Shown here piece after piece: positions 23,534 to 31,275 of a stretch of DNA of 64,000 nt. The notes below the pieces were generated by a model. It was not told where the DNA came from. It saw only the letters and a list, made by a program, of their open reading frames with translations, and made no database searches. The number at the start of each line of letters is the position of its first letter. Position 1 is the first letter of the stretch. The stretch lies in the NCBI GenBank assembly GCA_039815685.1, contig JBCBYV010000018.1, forward strand, positions 37,435 through 101,434, given 5' to 3'. Source of the stretch: Thermohalobaculum sp039815685. Lineage in GTDB: Bacteria > Pseudomonadota > Alphaproteobacteria > Rhodobacterales > Rhodobacteraceae. A program made the position numbers and the translations under genes.

Positions 23534-24276
23534 CAGTGCGCTCCCAGATAGGCGTCGACCACGCGCTGATCGTCCTGGATCTCGGCCGGGCTACCCTCGG
23601 CGAGGAGGCGGCCATGGGCGAGGCAGTAGATCTTGTCGGCCATGTTCATGATCACGCGCATGTTGTGCTCGATGATCAGGAGCGTGATGCCGAACTCGGT
23701 ATTGGCGCGCTTCAGCCGGTCGATGAGCCCGTTGATGAGGGTCGGGTTGATGCCGGCAGTGGGCTCGTCGAGGAGGAGCACTGTCGGCTCGTTCATCAGC
23801 GCCATGGCGAACTCCAGAAGTTTCTGTTGCCCGAAGCTGAGGGAGCCAGAGCGGAGGTAGCGCTTCTCATAAAGGCCGACGAAGTCGAGGAGCTGCTCGG
23901 CTTTATCCCGCTCCGCCCGACTGTTGCGACCGAACGCATCCCAGAGGGACATCTTCCGGTGCGGCACGGAGATCAGCATGTTCTCGACGCAGTTCATGGC
24001 ACCGTAGATGCGGGTCTGCTGGAAGGTGCGGAGAAGCCCGAGGCGCGCGATGTCGGGCACCATCAGGCGCGAGATCTCCTGCCCCTCGAAGCGGATCGAG
24101 CCCCTGTCGATCGGGTGGTAGCCGACGATGGAGTTGAAAAGCGTGGTCTTGCCCGAGCCGTTGGGGCCGATGAGACCGGTGATGCCGCCCTTCTCGACCG
24201 CAATAGAAATGTCCTCGTTCGCCTTCACGCCGCCGAAGGCTTTGGAGACGCCCTGAACCTCGATGATCGCGGTCAT
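23533..24276 (-). CDS. livG: Branched-chain amino acid ABC transporter, ATP-binding protein LivG
   Basis: The 247-residue ATPase has Walker A LIGPNGSGKTT, the LivG-type RTFQQTRIYGAMNCVENM at the Q-loop, signature SLSFGQQKLLEFAMAL (a degenerate LSxGQ usual for LivG), Walker B VLLLDEPTAGINP and LLIIEHNMRVIMNMADKI. The ATG at 24276 overlaps the livM stop by four bases (ATGA), which fixes the start; a longer frame to 24426 is only sequence inside livM. Together with LivF it drives uptake of branched-chain or related amino acids. Confidence 0.92.
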   Translation of the reverse strand: MTAIIEVQGVSKAFGGVKANEDISIAVEKGGITGLIGPNGSGKTTLFNSIVGYHPIDRGSIRFEGQEISRLMVPDIARLGLLRTFQQTRIYGAMNCVENMLISVPHRKMSLWDAFGRNSRAERDKAEQLLDFVGLYEKRYLRSGSLSFGQQKLLEFAMALMNEPTVLLLDEPTAGINPTLINGLIDRLKRANTEFGITLLIIEHNMRVIMNMADKIYCLAHGRLLAEGSPAEIQDDQRVVDAYLGAH

Positions 24277-25322
24277 GTGGTGACCTCCTCGCGGATGATG
24301 CGGTCCTTCCGCTCGACGGCGATGCCGAACCATTCCGGGCGCTTGGTGCGGAGCCAGCCCATGAGACCATCCTGGAAGAAGACAACGACGATGACGATGA
24401 GCGCGCCGAGGGCGACCCACTGCCAACCGAGGAAGTAGTTCCAGGTGAGCTCCTTGAAGACGTGGAACATCACGGCACCGATCACCGGACCCCAGAGCGT
24501 TCCCTTGCCGCCTAGGAGGACGCAGACGACCATGAAGATGCCGAGGTTGATGGTCTGGTAGGCGGTCTCGAGCGGCTCGAAATGGATTAGCTGGAAGGCG
24601 GAGATCGCCCCCGCCGCGCCGACGAAGGCGGCCGCCAGCGACCAGGCTACGAGCTTGTAGCGGAGCGTGTGGATGCCCATCGCCTCCGCCTTCTCCTCAT
24701 CGTCGCGGATGGCGTTGATCGCAGCGCCGAAGCGCGTCGAGTAGAGCCAGGCGCAGAAAGCGAAGAGCGCGATGCCGAGGACCGCGTAGAGGAAGTAGAT
24801 GAGCGTTTTGAACTGCTCGAAATCGTACGGGTAGTTTGGCATCGAGATGCCCTGCCCCCCGCCGATCCAGTCCCAGTTGGAGACGAGCTCGCCCGCAGCG
24901 ATGGCGACACCGAGCGTGCCGATGGCGAAGTAAGGGCCCCGCAATCCAAAGGTGACGTAGCCAACGACGAGCGCCGAGAGGGCGCAAAAGACGGCAGACG
25001 CGATGATGCCGAGGACCATGCCCGTGAAGTACTGGGTCGGGGTGAAGGCGAAGATGCCGCCGCCGGCTGCATCGGTGTACTCGCCCACCGGGTAGGCGAT
25101 GCCGATGGTCACGACTGCGGCGACATACATGCCGGTGCCATAGAAGAAGATGTTGCCGAGCGAGTTGTAGCCCATCTGCCCGCCCGTCATGTCCCAGCTG
25201 AGCGCCACGATAATCATCAGCCAGAGAGTGGCGAGCTGGGTCTTGTAGTCGGGCGCGAGGAACGGTGCTGCGACCGTCAGGGCGAGGAGGGCGGCATAGA
25301 GCGCGAGCTTTGCGATACTCAT
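24273..25322 (-). CDS. livM: Branched-chain amino acid ABC transporter, permease LivM
   Basis: The 349-residue permease has eight to ten hydrophobic segments. Landmarks are LSWDMTGGQMGYNSLGNIFFYGTGMY in the first third, RGPYFAIGTLGVAIA in the middle, and the ATPase-contact loop INAIRDDEEKAEAMGIHTLRYKLVAW, the EAA-like loop of the LivM group. A short C-terminal cytoplasmic tail (about 30 residues, charged) follows the last helix. It lies ten bases after livH and overlaps livG. Confidence 0.92.
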   Translation of the reverse strand: MSIAKLALYAALLALTVAAPFLAPDYKTQLATLWLMIIVALSWDMTGGQMGYNSLGNIFFYGTGMYVAAVVTIGIAYPVGEYTDAAGGGIFAFTPTQYFTGMVLGIIASAVFCALSALVVGYVTFGLRGPYFAIGTLGVAIAAGELVSNWDWIGGGQGISMPNYPYDFEQFKTLIYFLYAVLGIALFAFCAWLYSTRFGAAINAIRDDEEKAEAMGIHTLRYKLVAWSLAAAFVGAAGAISAFQLIHFEPLETAYQTINLGIFMVVCVLLGGKGTLWGPVIGAVMFHVFKELTWNYFLGWQWVALGALIVIVVVFFQDGLMGWLRTKRPEWFGIAVERKDRIIREEVTT

Positions 25323-25332
25323 TGCACGCTCC

Positions 25333-26244
25333 TCACTGCAGTACCTGGCGGTTCCGGCGCTGCTGCGCCAGCCGCCAGACCAGAACCAGGAGGAGGAGCA
25401 GGACGGCGATGGCCTGCTGATAGCCGATGCCGAAGATGTGGCTGCCGTACTGCTCAGCCGCTCCGATGCCGAGGCCGGCGGCGATGACGCCCGGCAGGTT
25501 ACCGAGCCCCGCCGCCGTGACGATGACGAAGGCGCGGACGGAATAGGTGATGCCGTAGAAGGGCTGGATCACCCAGACCATCACGATGATCGCACCCGCC
25601 GCGCCGCATATCGCCGCATTGAGCGAGAAGGTGAAGGCGTAGATCTTCTCTGTATCGATCCCCATCACGCGGGCCGCGCGCGCATCCTGCGCCGTCGCTC
25701 GGATCGCCTGGCCCATGCGCGAGTACTTCATGAAGGCGATGACGGCGATGGCGAGGGACGTGGCCATGAGCACGCCGATGAGCTTGGCGATGGGCACGTC
25801 GATCAGACCGTCGGCGAAATAGAGCGTCTGATAGTCGAGCTTGATCGACTGTGTGTCCGAGCCGAAGAGCAGGTTCATGATCTGCGCCATCATGATCGCC
25901 AGGCCGAAGGTGGCGAGCAGCGAGGTGAAGAGATCGCGCTCTATCACCCGGCTGATCACCAGCTTGTAGACGACCCAGCCGATCCCCCACATCACCACGA
26001 AGGCGATGGGGACGCCGAGTAGCGGGTTCATGCCCTGCTGTGTCAGCCACCAGGCAACGTAGCCGCCGGCGATGACAAAGTCCCCCTGGGCGAGGTTCTT
26101 CACGTTCATCACGCCCCAGACGAGCGCCAGCCCGTAGGCGGCGAGCGCGAAGAGCGCACCGATCATCACCCCGTCGATGATGATCTTGAGGTTCACGATC
26201 GGAAACTCGAACAAGAGCCCGAGATTGAAGAAGATCTGGTCCAT
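25333..26244 (-). CDS. livH: Branched-chain amino acid ABC transporter, permease LivH
   Basis: The 303-residue permease starts at the ATG at 26244 (MDQIFFNLGLLF). It has about eight hydrophobic segments, the N-terminal family line IDGVMIGALFALAAYGLALVWGVMNVKNLAQGDFV and the ATPase-contact loop GQAIRATAQDARAARVMGIDTEKIYAFTF. A start at 26280 would add only an Arg-rich stretch. The gene follows livK after 111 bases that contain a strong hairpin, so it is probably expressed at a lower level than the binding protein. Confidence 0.92.
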   Translation of the reverse strand: MDQIFFNLGLLFEFPIVNLKIIIDGVMIGALFALAAYGLALVWGVMNVKNLAQGDFVIAGGYVAWWLTQQGMNPLLGVPIAFVVMWGIGWVVYKLVISRVIERDLFTSLLATFGLAIMMAQIMNLLFGSDTQSIKLDYQTLYFADGLIDVPIAKLIGVLMATSLAIAVIAFMKYSRMGQAIRATAQDARAARVMGIDTEKIYAFTFSLNAAICGAAGAIIVMVWVIQPFYGITYSVRAFVIVTAAGLGNLPGVIAAGLGIGAAEQYGSHIFGIGYQQAIAVLLLLLVLVWRLAQQRRNRQVLQ

Positions 26245-26273
26245 CCCTGCACGGCGTCGCCGCCGCCCCCGTG

Positions 26274-26287
26274 CCCGCATATGCGGG
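26274..26287. repeat. 14-bp perfect palindrome
   Basis: CCCGCATATGCGGG reads the same on both strands and lies between livH and the livK hairpin. It may be a protein-binding site or part of the mRNA structure in this gap. Confidence 0.5.
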
Positions 26288-26302
26288 TCTCGCTGCGCAA
26301 GA

Positions 26303-26334
26303 CGCCGGGCGCTCCGTTGCTGGAGCGCCCGGCG
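26303..26334 (-). terminator. Strong hairpin between livK and livH (likely attenuator)
   Basis: CGCCGGGCGCTCC at 26303-26315 and its exact complement at 26322-26334 form a 13-bp stem with a six-base loop, 22 bases after the livK stop on the minus strand. It is followed by TCTTGCGC rather than a long T-run. This is the usual place for a structure that stabilises the binding-protein message and limits read-through into the permease genes. Confidence 0.65.
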
Positions 26335-26355
26335 CCGTTCAGTCAGCGGGTCGCG

Positions 26356-27600
26356 TCAGGGCCGCGGCCAGACGATGTCGTGGCTCGCATATTTCGGCGG
26401 CGCGACAACGTTGTAGGCGCCACTCTGGATCTGACGGAGCACCATGGGCTTGGCGATGTTGTTGCCAGCCTCCGAAAACTTGATGGGCCCGTAGAAGGTC
26501 GGCAGGTCAGTTGCGGCGATGGCGTCACGCAGCGCCTCCTTGTCCAGCGTGCCCGCCCGCTCGAAGCTGTCCTTGAAGACGTAGACCGCGGCGGACGCCT
26601 GAGCGACCTGATAGGGCACCGTCTTCTCGGCGTATTCGGGATAGGCCTGCTTGAACTCCGTCTCGTACTCCGCCGCTGAGCCGAAGAGCGGATCCTCGTA
26701 GGACAGCGTCTCGGCCCACTGCGTCGAGCAGAGGACGTTCTCGGCGAAGTCGCCGAAGTTACCGACCACATCCGCCGCCTCGCAGTGGGTGATGGCGACC
26801 ATGGGGACGGAGACGTTCTGCTCGCCGATCTGCCGGACAGCCGTGGCGGCGCCCTTGGAGTGGCCGGAGACGATCAGCACGTCCGGCTTCACGAGCTTCA
26901 CCTTGGTGAGGATCGCGGACATGTCCGAGAGATCGCGCGGCAGTTTCTCGTCGACGACGATGTTCATGCCGTACTTCTCGGCGTCCTCCAGCACACCCGC
27001 ACGGATGTCGAGCGAAAAGGGATCGTTCTCGACCGCCACAGCCACCTTGATATCGGCGGGGTCCTTGCCCTCCTTCTCCGCCATCTCAGCCGCCAGTGTG
27101 ATGGCGGACGCGAGATACTGCTCGGAGGTGGAGAGGACTGCGAAGAGATACTCGTAGCCCTTGTTGAAGAGCGAGCGGGACGCGCCCTCAGCCTCGACCA
27201 TCGGGATCTTGTACTTCTCGGTCACCGGCGCGATGGCCTTGGTCATGCCCGAGCTGTAGGGGCCGAGCATATACTGGACCTTGTCCTGGTTGATCAGCCG
27301 CTCGGCCAGCGTCGCTCCGCGGTCGCCCTTTGACTCGTCGTCGTAGTAGATGACTTTGAAGTTGTGGCACTTGCCCGCGATATCGACGCCGCCCGCATCC
27401 TTGATCTTCTGGATAGCGAACTCGTAGCCGTTCTGCGTGTGGTAGCCGTTCGTGGCGTACTTGCCCGTGAGCGAAATGGCGGCGCCGAGCGTGATTGTCT
27501 CGCACTCCTCGGCCACCGCGTGGCCAGGCGTTGCCAGCGGAGCCGCGAGCGCAATAGCACCCATGGCCACGGCGGGCGCCGTGAGGGTCAGGAATTTCAT
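26356..27600 (-). CDS. livK: Branched-chain/amide-type amino acid ABC transporter, periplasmic binding protein
   Basis: The 414-residue protein has a signal peptide (cleavage near HAVAEE, about 28) and a type I periplasmic-binding fold starting ETITLGAAISLTGKYATNGYHTQNGYEFA. The lines YYDDESKGDRGATLAERLINQDKV and LGPYSSGMTKAIAPVTEKYKIPMVEAEGAS are typical of LivK/AmiC-like receptors. It is longer than classical LivK (about 370), as is usual for relatives that bind other amino acids or amides. The ATG at 27600 has a strong binding site (GGGAGAAACGC). It is the first gene of the set and is divergent from the thioesterase gene. Confidence 0.88.
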   Translation of the reverse strand: MKFLTLTAPAVAMGAIALAAPLATPGHAVAEECETITLGAAISLTGKYATNGYHTQNGYEFAIQKIKDAGGVDIAGKCHNFKVIYYDDESKGDRGATLAERLINQDKVQYMLGPYSSGMTKAIAPVTEKYKIPMVEAEGASRSLFNKGYEYLFAVLSTSEQYLASAITLAAEMAEKEGKDPADIKVAVAVENDPFSLDIRAGVLEDAEKYGMNIVVDEKLPRDLSDMSAILTKVKLVKPDVLIVSGHSKGAATAVRQIGEQNVSVPMVAITHCEAADVVGNFGDFAENVLCSTQWAETLSYEDPLFGSAAEYETEFKQAYPEYAEKTVPYQVAQASAAVYVFKDSFERAGTLDKEALRDAIAATDLPTFYGPIKFSEAGNNIAKPMVLRQIQSGAYNVVAPPKYASHDIVWPRP

Positions 27601-27713
27601 GCGTTTCTCCCAGTGCACTGTGTGCAGATTGCCGGTCTTCGCCGACTTGGATTGTTTTGGTTGCGTTTAGGGAGCGTAGGTGGATGCGTCTTTGCAATCA
27701 AGGCATGCGTTCT

Positions 27714-27730
27714 GCGCAATGATCTTGCGC
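27714..27730. promoter_or_regulatory. Inverted repeat in the livK/thioesterase divergent promoter region
   Basis: GCGCAA-TGATC-TTGCGC is an exact 6-bp dyad with a five-base spacer in the 185-base divergent gap. A half-like TTTGCAATCA lies about 25 bases to the left. It may be a regulator site for one or both genes. Confidence 0.35.
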
Positions 27731-27785
27731 GCTGTTCTCTCGATACCCGAAGCGCTATGGCAGCCCTACGCGCTTCGGAGGCTTC

Positions 27786-28181
27786 ATGTTCACCACCCCC
27801 ATCACCCCCCGCGTGGCCGAGACCGACGGGGCCGGCCATATCAACAACACGGTCGTGCCCGTCTGGTTGGAAGCCGGGCGGCGGGAGATCTTCCGGCTGC
27901 TCTCCCCCAGGCTCTCCTTCGACGACTGGCATGTGGCCGTGGCGACGATGACCGTCGATTACCTCGCGCAGATCTACTTTGCCGAGGAGGCGGAGGTGCG
28001 CACCTGGGTCGATCGGATCGGCACCAAGAGCTTCACGCTCTACGAGGAGGTCTGGCAGGGCGAGCGGCACTGCGCCAAAGGCACGGTGACATATGTCTGC
28101 TTTGACTATGATGCGCAGCAGTCGGTGCCGGTGCCGCCTGCCGTTCGCGAAGCGCTAGGGCATCACTTGCGCGGCATGTGA
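27786..28181 (+). CDS. Acyl-CoA thioesterase of the hotdog fold (4HBT type)
   Basis: The 131-residue protein has the single hotdog domain of 4-hydroxybenzoyl-CoA-type thioesterases. Near the N-terminus TPRVAETDGAGHINNTVVPVWLEAGR matches the family line R-x-x-[DE]-x-D-x-x-x-H-x-N-N, in which the Asp and His take part in thioester cleavage; TMTVDYLAQIYFAEEAEV and RIGTKSFTLYEEVWQ follow. Such enzymes free fatty or aromatic acids from CoA. Substrate preference cannot be read. The gene is divergent from livK, and a 330-base gap follows. Confidence 0.87.
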   Translation: MFTTPITPRVAETDGAGHINNTVVPVWLEAGRREIFRLLSPRLSFDDWHVAVATMTVDYLAQIYFAEEAEVRTWVDRIGTKSFTLYEEVWQGERHCAKGTVTYVCFDYDAQQSVPVPPAVREALGHHLRGM

Positions 28182-28511
28182 TCATCGTCAGTGCATCAGC
28201 CTTTAGGTTGATTCTCGATCCCGAATTATTCTTCTTTCGTTCGCCTTCTATCCCCTCCGCACAACTGTGACGGGTTTGCCCAATTGTGATCAATCTGCGG
28301 CGACTGGTGCGGTTCATTCTGGGATGTATCAGATTGGGGCGCGCGAATTCAGCTGCGGTGTTTTTTCAACCCAATGATTACGAACAGCTTTTAGCCTCTC
28401 TACCAAGCGACGAACGGGACCGCTGGTATGCGCCACGAACGGGCAAACCTTCGCCGCTTTTAAACCTGAAGGTGTGCACAGTCGGAGTTGTGCAGTGGGA
28501 GGAAAGCGAGC
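28182..28511. other. AT-richer non-coding region before the XRE regulator
   Basis: This 330-base gap has visibly lower GC content than the rest of the window, with T-rich patches near 28235-28255 and 28360-28370. A weak GTG-started frame (28286-28528) crosses it but overlaps the regulator start and lacks a binding site. The gap probably holds the promoter of the downstream regulator. Near its end lies an exact inverted repeat (listed separately). Confidence 0.5.
28475..28494. promoter_or_regulatory. Inverted repeat just before the XRE gene (candidate self-operator)
   Basis: TGCACA and TGTGCA flank eight bases (GTCGGAGT). The dyad ends 17 bases before the ATG of the XRE gene, overlapping the region of its ribosome binding site. 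Helix-turn-helix regulators of this class often control themselves through such sites. Confidence 0.45.
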
Positions 28512-28871
28512 ATGAGCCATCCGGTTGACGTCCATGTGGGGCAGCGCGTTCGTCAGCGTCGTTGGATGACGGGGATGACCCAGCAGCAGCTGGCCGAAAA
28601 GGTCGGCATCAAGTTCCAGCAGATCCAGAAATACGAGACCGGCGCAAATCGCGTGTCCGCGTCCCGTCTCTGGGACATTGCTGCGGCGCTCGATGTGCCA
28701 GTGGCTTTCTTCTTCGAGGGTCTCGACGAAGCGATGGAGGCTGCGCATCGCGAGGCCGACATGCTGGCCGACAAGGAAGCGCTCGATCTCGTGCGCGCCT
28801 ACTACTCGATCCCGGAGACGCAGCGTCGCCGCCTCTTCGATCTAGCCCGCGTCCTCGGCGACGCGGCCTGA
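28512..28871 (+). CDS. XRE-family helix-turn-helix transcription regulator
   Basis: The 119-residue protein has a Cro/CI-type DNA-binding domain at about residues 8-68 (VGQRVRQRRWMTGMTQQQLAEKVGIKFQQIQKYETG, then SRLWDIAAALDVPVAFFFEG). A C-terminal helical region RLFDLARVLGDAA completes it. Close relatives are widespread in Rhodobacterales as a one-domain regulator of about 120-130 residues. GGAGGAAAGCGAGC gives a strong binding site before the ATG at 28512. An exact dyad sits just upstream. Target genes are not known. Confidence 0.92.
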   Translation: MSHPVDVHVGQRVRQRRWMTGMTQQQLAEKVGIKFQQIQKYETGANRVSASRLWDIAAALDVPVAFFFEGLDEAMEAAHREADMLADKEALDLVRAYYSIPETQRRRLFDLARVLGDAA

Positions 28872-28893
28872 ACGCTCTTCTGGTGGGGCCGGT

Positions 28894-28915
28894 GGTGGGG
28901 TGGTATGACCCCACC
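28894..28915. repeat. GTGGGGT/ACCCCAC hairpin after the XRE gene
   Basis: GGTGGGGT and ACCCCACC pair across a six-base loop (GGTATG), 23 bases after the XRE stop. Similar GTGGGG-loop-CCCCAC elements occur at 62112-62163, so this may be a dispersed intergenic repeat as well as a terminator-like structure. Confidence 0.5.
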
Positions 28916-29047
28916 GCCGGATGCCAGACGGCGATCTCTAGAAATCGTGTCGATGACGAAGCGCTGGATGCGAGATCCGGCGGTTTTTCGTCTTGACCAC
29001 ATGTGACAAGTGACCGATGGCGACGGCATACCGACAGGGAGCCGGAC

Positions 29048-29932
29048 ATGCCGACGGACAGTTCACACGATACCGGGTTGGCAGCGCCTCAGATCGGGCG
29101 CACATCCGGGTTTCCAAACGACAGCGCCGGTGACCACCCCGTGGGCGATCCCATCCTCGGGCTACTATTGCGCTTGGGCGATGCCGCGCGGATGGAGACG
29201 CTCTCGAGGTTTCGCCGGACAGGCGTCGGCGAGAACAAGGCGGCCGGCAGTGACCGAGGCTTCGACCCGGTGACCGAAGGCGATCGCGCAGCGGAGGCAG
29301 CCATCCGCGGGATCCTCGCCGAAAGCAGCGCCGATGACGGGATCCTGGGCGAAGAAGAGGCTGAGAAGGCCGGCACTAGCGGCATCACCTGGGTGATCGA
29401 TCCGATCGACGGCACCCGCGCCTTCGTCACCGGCATCCCGCTATGGGGAACCCTGATCGCGCGGGACGACGGCGCGCAGGCGACCCATGCGCTGGTCGAT
29501 CATCCCGCGCTCGGCGAGCGCTTCATCGGCGTTGCGGGCCAGGGGGCGTGGCTTATGCGGGGGGGTGAGAGCCTGCGGATCGGCGTCAGCCGGACAAAGC
29601 GACTGGCAGAGTCGACACTGATCACCACAGCGCCGGAGCTCTTCGACGAGGCGGGCGCCGCTGCCTTCGATCGCGCCCGGCGCGAAGCACGGCTGACGCG
29701 CTACGGGACCGACTGCTACGGCTATGCGCTCGTAGCGCTCGGCACCGCGGATGTCGTTATAGAGACCGGGCTAGCCGCCTACGATATCGCCGCGCCCAAG
29801 GCGCTGGTGGAGGCCGCGGGCGGCGTCGTGACGGACTGGAAGGGTGAGGACTGCCGCTGGGGCGGCAACACCATCGCCGCTGCGACACCGGAACTGCATG
29901 CAGAGGCGCTCGCGCTCTTCAAGGGGCTGTGA
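29048..29932 (+). CDS. hisN: Inositol monophosphatase-family enzyme, probably histidinol-phosphatase
   Basis: The 294-residue protein has the metal-binding motifs of the inositol monophosphatase family: GEEE (101-104), DPIDGTRAF (118-126) and YDIAAPKALVEAAGGVV near 246-261. Members with this spacing in alphaproteobacteria are mostly HisN, which removes phosphate from histidinol phosphate in histidine synthesis; phosphatases for inositol or related compounds are the alternative. Residues 1-34 are a polar, probably disordered extension that is not usual for HisN. The ATG at 29048 was chosen for its binding site AGGGAG. It may follow the XRE gene in one transcript. Confidence 0.8.
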   Translation: MPTDSSHDTGLAAPQIGRTSGFPNDSAGDHPVGDPILGLLLRLGDAARMETLSRFRRTGVGENKAAGSDRGFDPVTEGDRAAEAAIRGILAESSADDGILGEEEAEKAGTSGITWVIDPIDGTRAFVTGIPLWGTLIARDDGAQATHALVDHPALGERFIGVAGQGAWLMRGGESLRIGVSRTKRLAESTLITTAPELFDEAGAAAFDRARREARLTRYGTDCYGYALVALGTADVVIETGLAAYDIAAPKALVEAAGGVVTDWKGEDCRWGGNTIAAATPELHAEALALFKGL

Positions 29933-29945
29933 GGCGCCTGTCGTC

Positions 29946-30869
29946 TCAGACGCCAACCTGCCCGAGGAACCCGTCGACCTCCGCCCAAAGCGCTGCGCGT
30001 CGGGCCTTGTCCTCGAGCAGGATGTCGTGGCGCGCACCGGCGATCTCGAAGACGGAAGCGCCCATCCTCCCGGCCATGGCGCGGCTGGCGGTGTTATTGA
30101 CCACGCCATCCTTCCCGCCCAAGAGGACATGCACCGGAAAACCGGGTGGGCCGAGGCGGCCCATCAGCGCCATGGCGTCATAGGCCGCAGCGATCCAGCC
30201 GAAGGTAGGCAGGCCAAGACCAAGCCCCGGCGCTTCGCGGATCGCCTGCCCCTGCCAGTCATACATCGCCCGGTCATGCGTGAGACAGTTACCCTCGAAC
30301 GCCTTGAAGACGTATGGCTCAGCGGCGCCCAACGCAGGTGGCCAGCGCTCACCTAAACCGACGGCACGGGCGACCTTGGCGACTAGGCGCACTGGAACAT
30401 TCTGCCACGGCTTGAAGGCCAGACCCGCCATCGGGGCGGAGAGAACGAGCGCCCCCGGTGCGATCTGCCCCCGCGCTGCAGCGCCGACCGCGATCGCCGT
30501 GCCCATGGAATGCGCAAGCACGAGCCGCACCGGCCCGGCGCGCGCCACAACCGGTGCCGCCAACAGGGCTGCGATGTCGAGCCCGAAATCCTCGAACCGG
30601 GGAACATGGCCCTTCATGGGCTCAGGCAGCAGGCGTTCGGAGAGGCCCTGCCCCCGCCAATCGAGGCTGGCGACCGCAAAGCCCCTCGACGCCAGCGCTG
30701 CAGCGGTCGGCGAGGCTTTCTCGAGGAACTCCGTTCGGCCAGTAAAGAGGAGCGCGAGCCCCCTCGATCCCCTCGGGTTCCAGACAGCGGCCCGGAGGGA
30801 CACGCCGTCCGACGCCGTCAGCGAGAGCCCCTCCGCCCAGGGTGCGCCACCCGCCGGCAGCGACGCCAC
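29946..30869 (-). CDS. Alpha/beta hydrolase, lysophospholipase/monoacylglycerol lipase type
   Basis: The 307-residue protein has the Hydrolase_4 layout: an oxyanion-hole region FTGRTEFLEKASPTAAALASRGF, LDWRGQGLSERL, the nucleophile elbow LAHSMGT with Ser121, a lid region, then GGKDGVVNN (catalytic Asp) and GARHDILLE (catalytic His). This pattern is shared by PldB-type lysophospholipases and monoacylglycerol lipases. No signal peptide is seen, so it should act in the cytoplasm or at the inner face of the membrane. It is convergent with hisN and precedes nothing on its strand; the SCP2 gene lies 32 bases upstream and may share its transcript. Confidence 0.87.
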   Translation of the reverse strand: MASLPAGGAPWAEGLSLTASDGVSLRAAVWNPRGSRGLALLFTGRTEFLEKASPTAAALASRGFAVASLDWRGQGLSERLLPEPMKGHVPRFEDFGLDIAALLAAPVVARAGPVRLVLAHSMGTAIAVGAAARGQIAPGALVLSAPMAGLAFKPWQNVPVRLVAKVARAVGLGERWPPALGAAEPYVFKAFEGNCLTHDRAMYDWQGQAIREAPGLGLGLPTFGWIAAAYDAMALMGRLGPPGFPVHVLLGGKDGVVNNTASRAMAGRMGASVFEIAGARHDILLEDKARRAALWAEVDGFLGQVGV

Positions 30870-30901
30870 CGGGGCATGGCCCTGCGCTGTTATCGCGTTG
30901 C

Positions 30902-31189
30902 TCAGAGGTATTGGACGAGCTTCATGGCAGCGCCCATCTCACCCTCGATCTTGATCTTGCCGGTCATGAAGGCGCTGGTCGGGTCGAGTTCGCCGTCGAA
31001 GAGATCGCGGAAGGTGTCGAGATCGCCGATCACCGTCACTTCGGCGTCCTCATCGGCGACACGCACACCGCCGCCATCGGCCACGATGCTGCCCTCCCCC
31101 GTAACCTCGAACTTGACGCTGCCCTCGAAATCCTTGCCGTCGAGCTTTTCGCGAAGCTTCTCGGCCGCGCTGTTGAGTGCATCGCTCAT
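30902..31189 (-). CDS. SCP2 sterol-binding domain protein
   Basis: The 95-residue protein is one SCP2 domain, with a long N-terminal amphipathic helix (SAAEKLREKLDGKDF), strands rich in Val/Asp, and the typical C-terminus LDPTSAFMTGKIKIEGEMGAAMKLVQYL. SCP2 domains bind fatty acyl chains or sterol-like lipids; in bacteria they act as small lipid carriers. GGAGGAAGAAA gives a very strong binding site for the ATG at 31189. The lipase-like hydrolase gene follows after 32 bases on the same strand, which suggests a shared role in lipid turnover. Confidence 0.9.
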   Translation of the reverse strand: MSDALNSAAEKLREKLDGKDFEGSVKFEVTGEGSIVADGGGVRVADEDAEVTVIGDLDTFRDLFDGELDPTSAFMTGKIKIEGEMGAAMKLVQYL

Positions 31190-31275
31190 TTTCTTCCTCC
31201 CGTCGTCGTGATGGCGCACGCTCCGCGACCGCCCGTCCCTTGCAGACCTACGCGGGCCCGCTAGACTTTGAAAGC

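Noticed and set aside
28286..28528. An 80-codon GTG-started frame in the AT-richer region
   Set aside because: It overlaps the XRE start, has no ribosome binding site and shows no family likeness; the region looks like a promoter.
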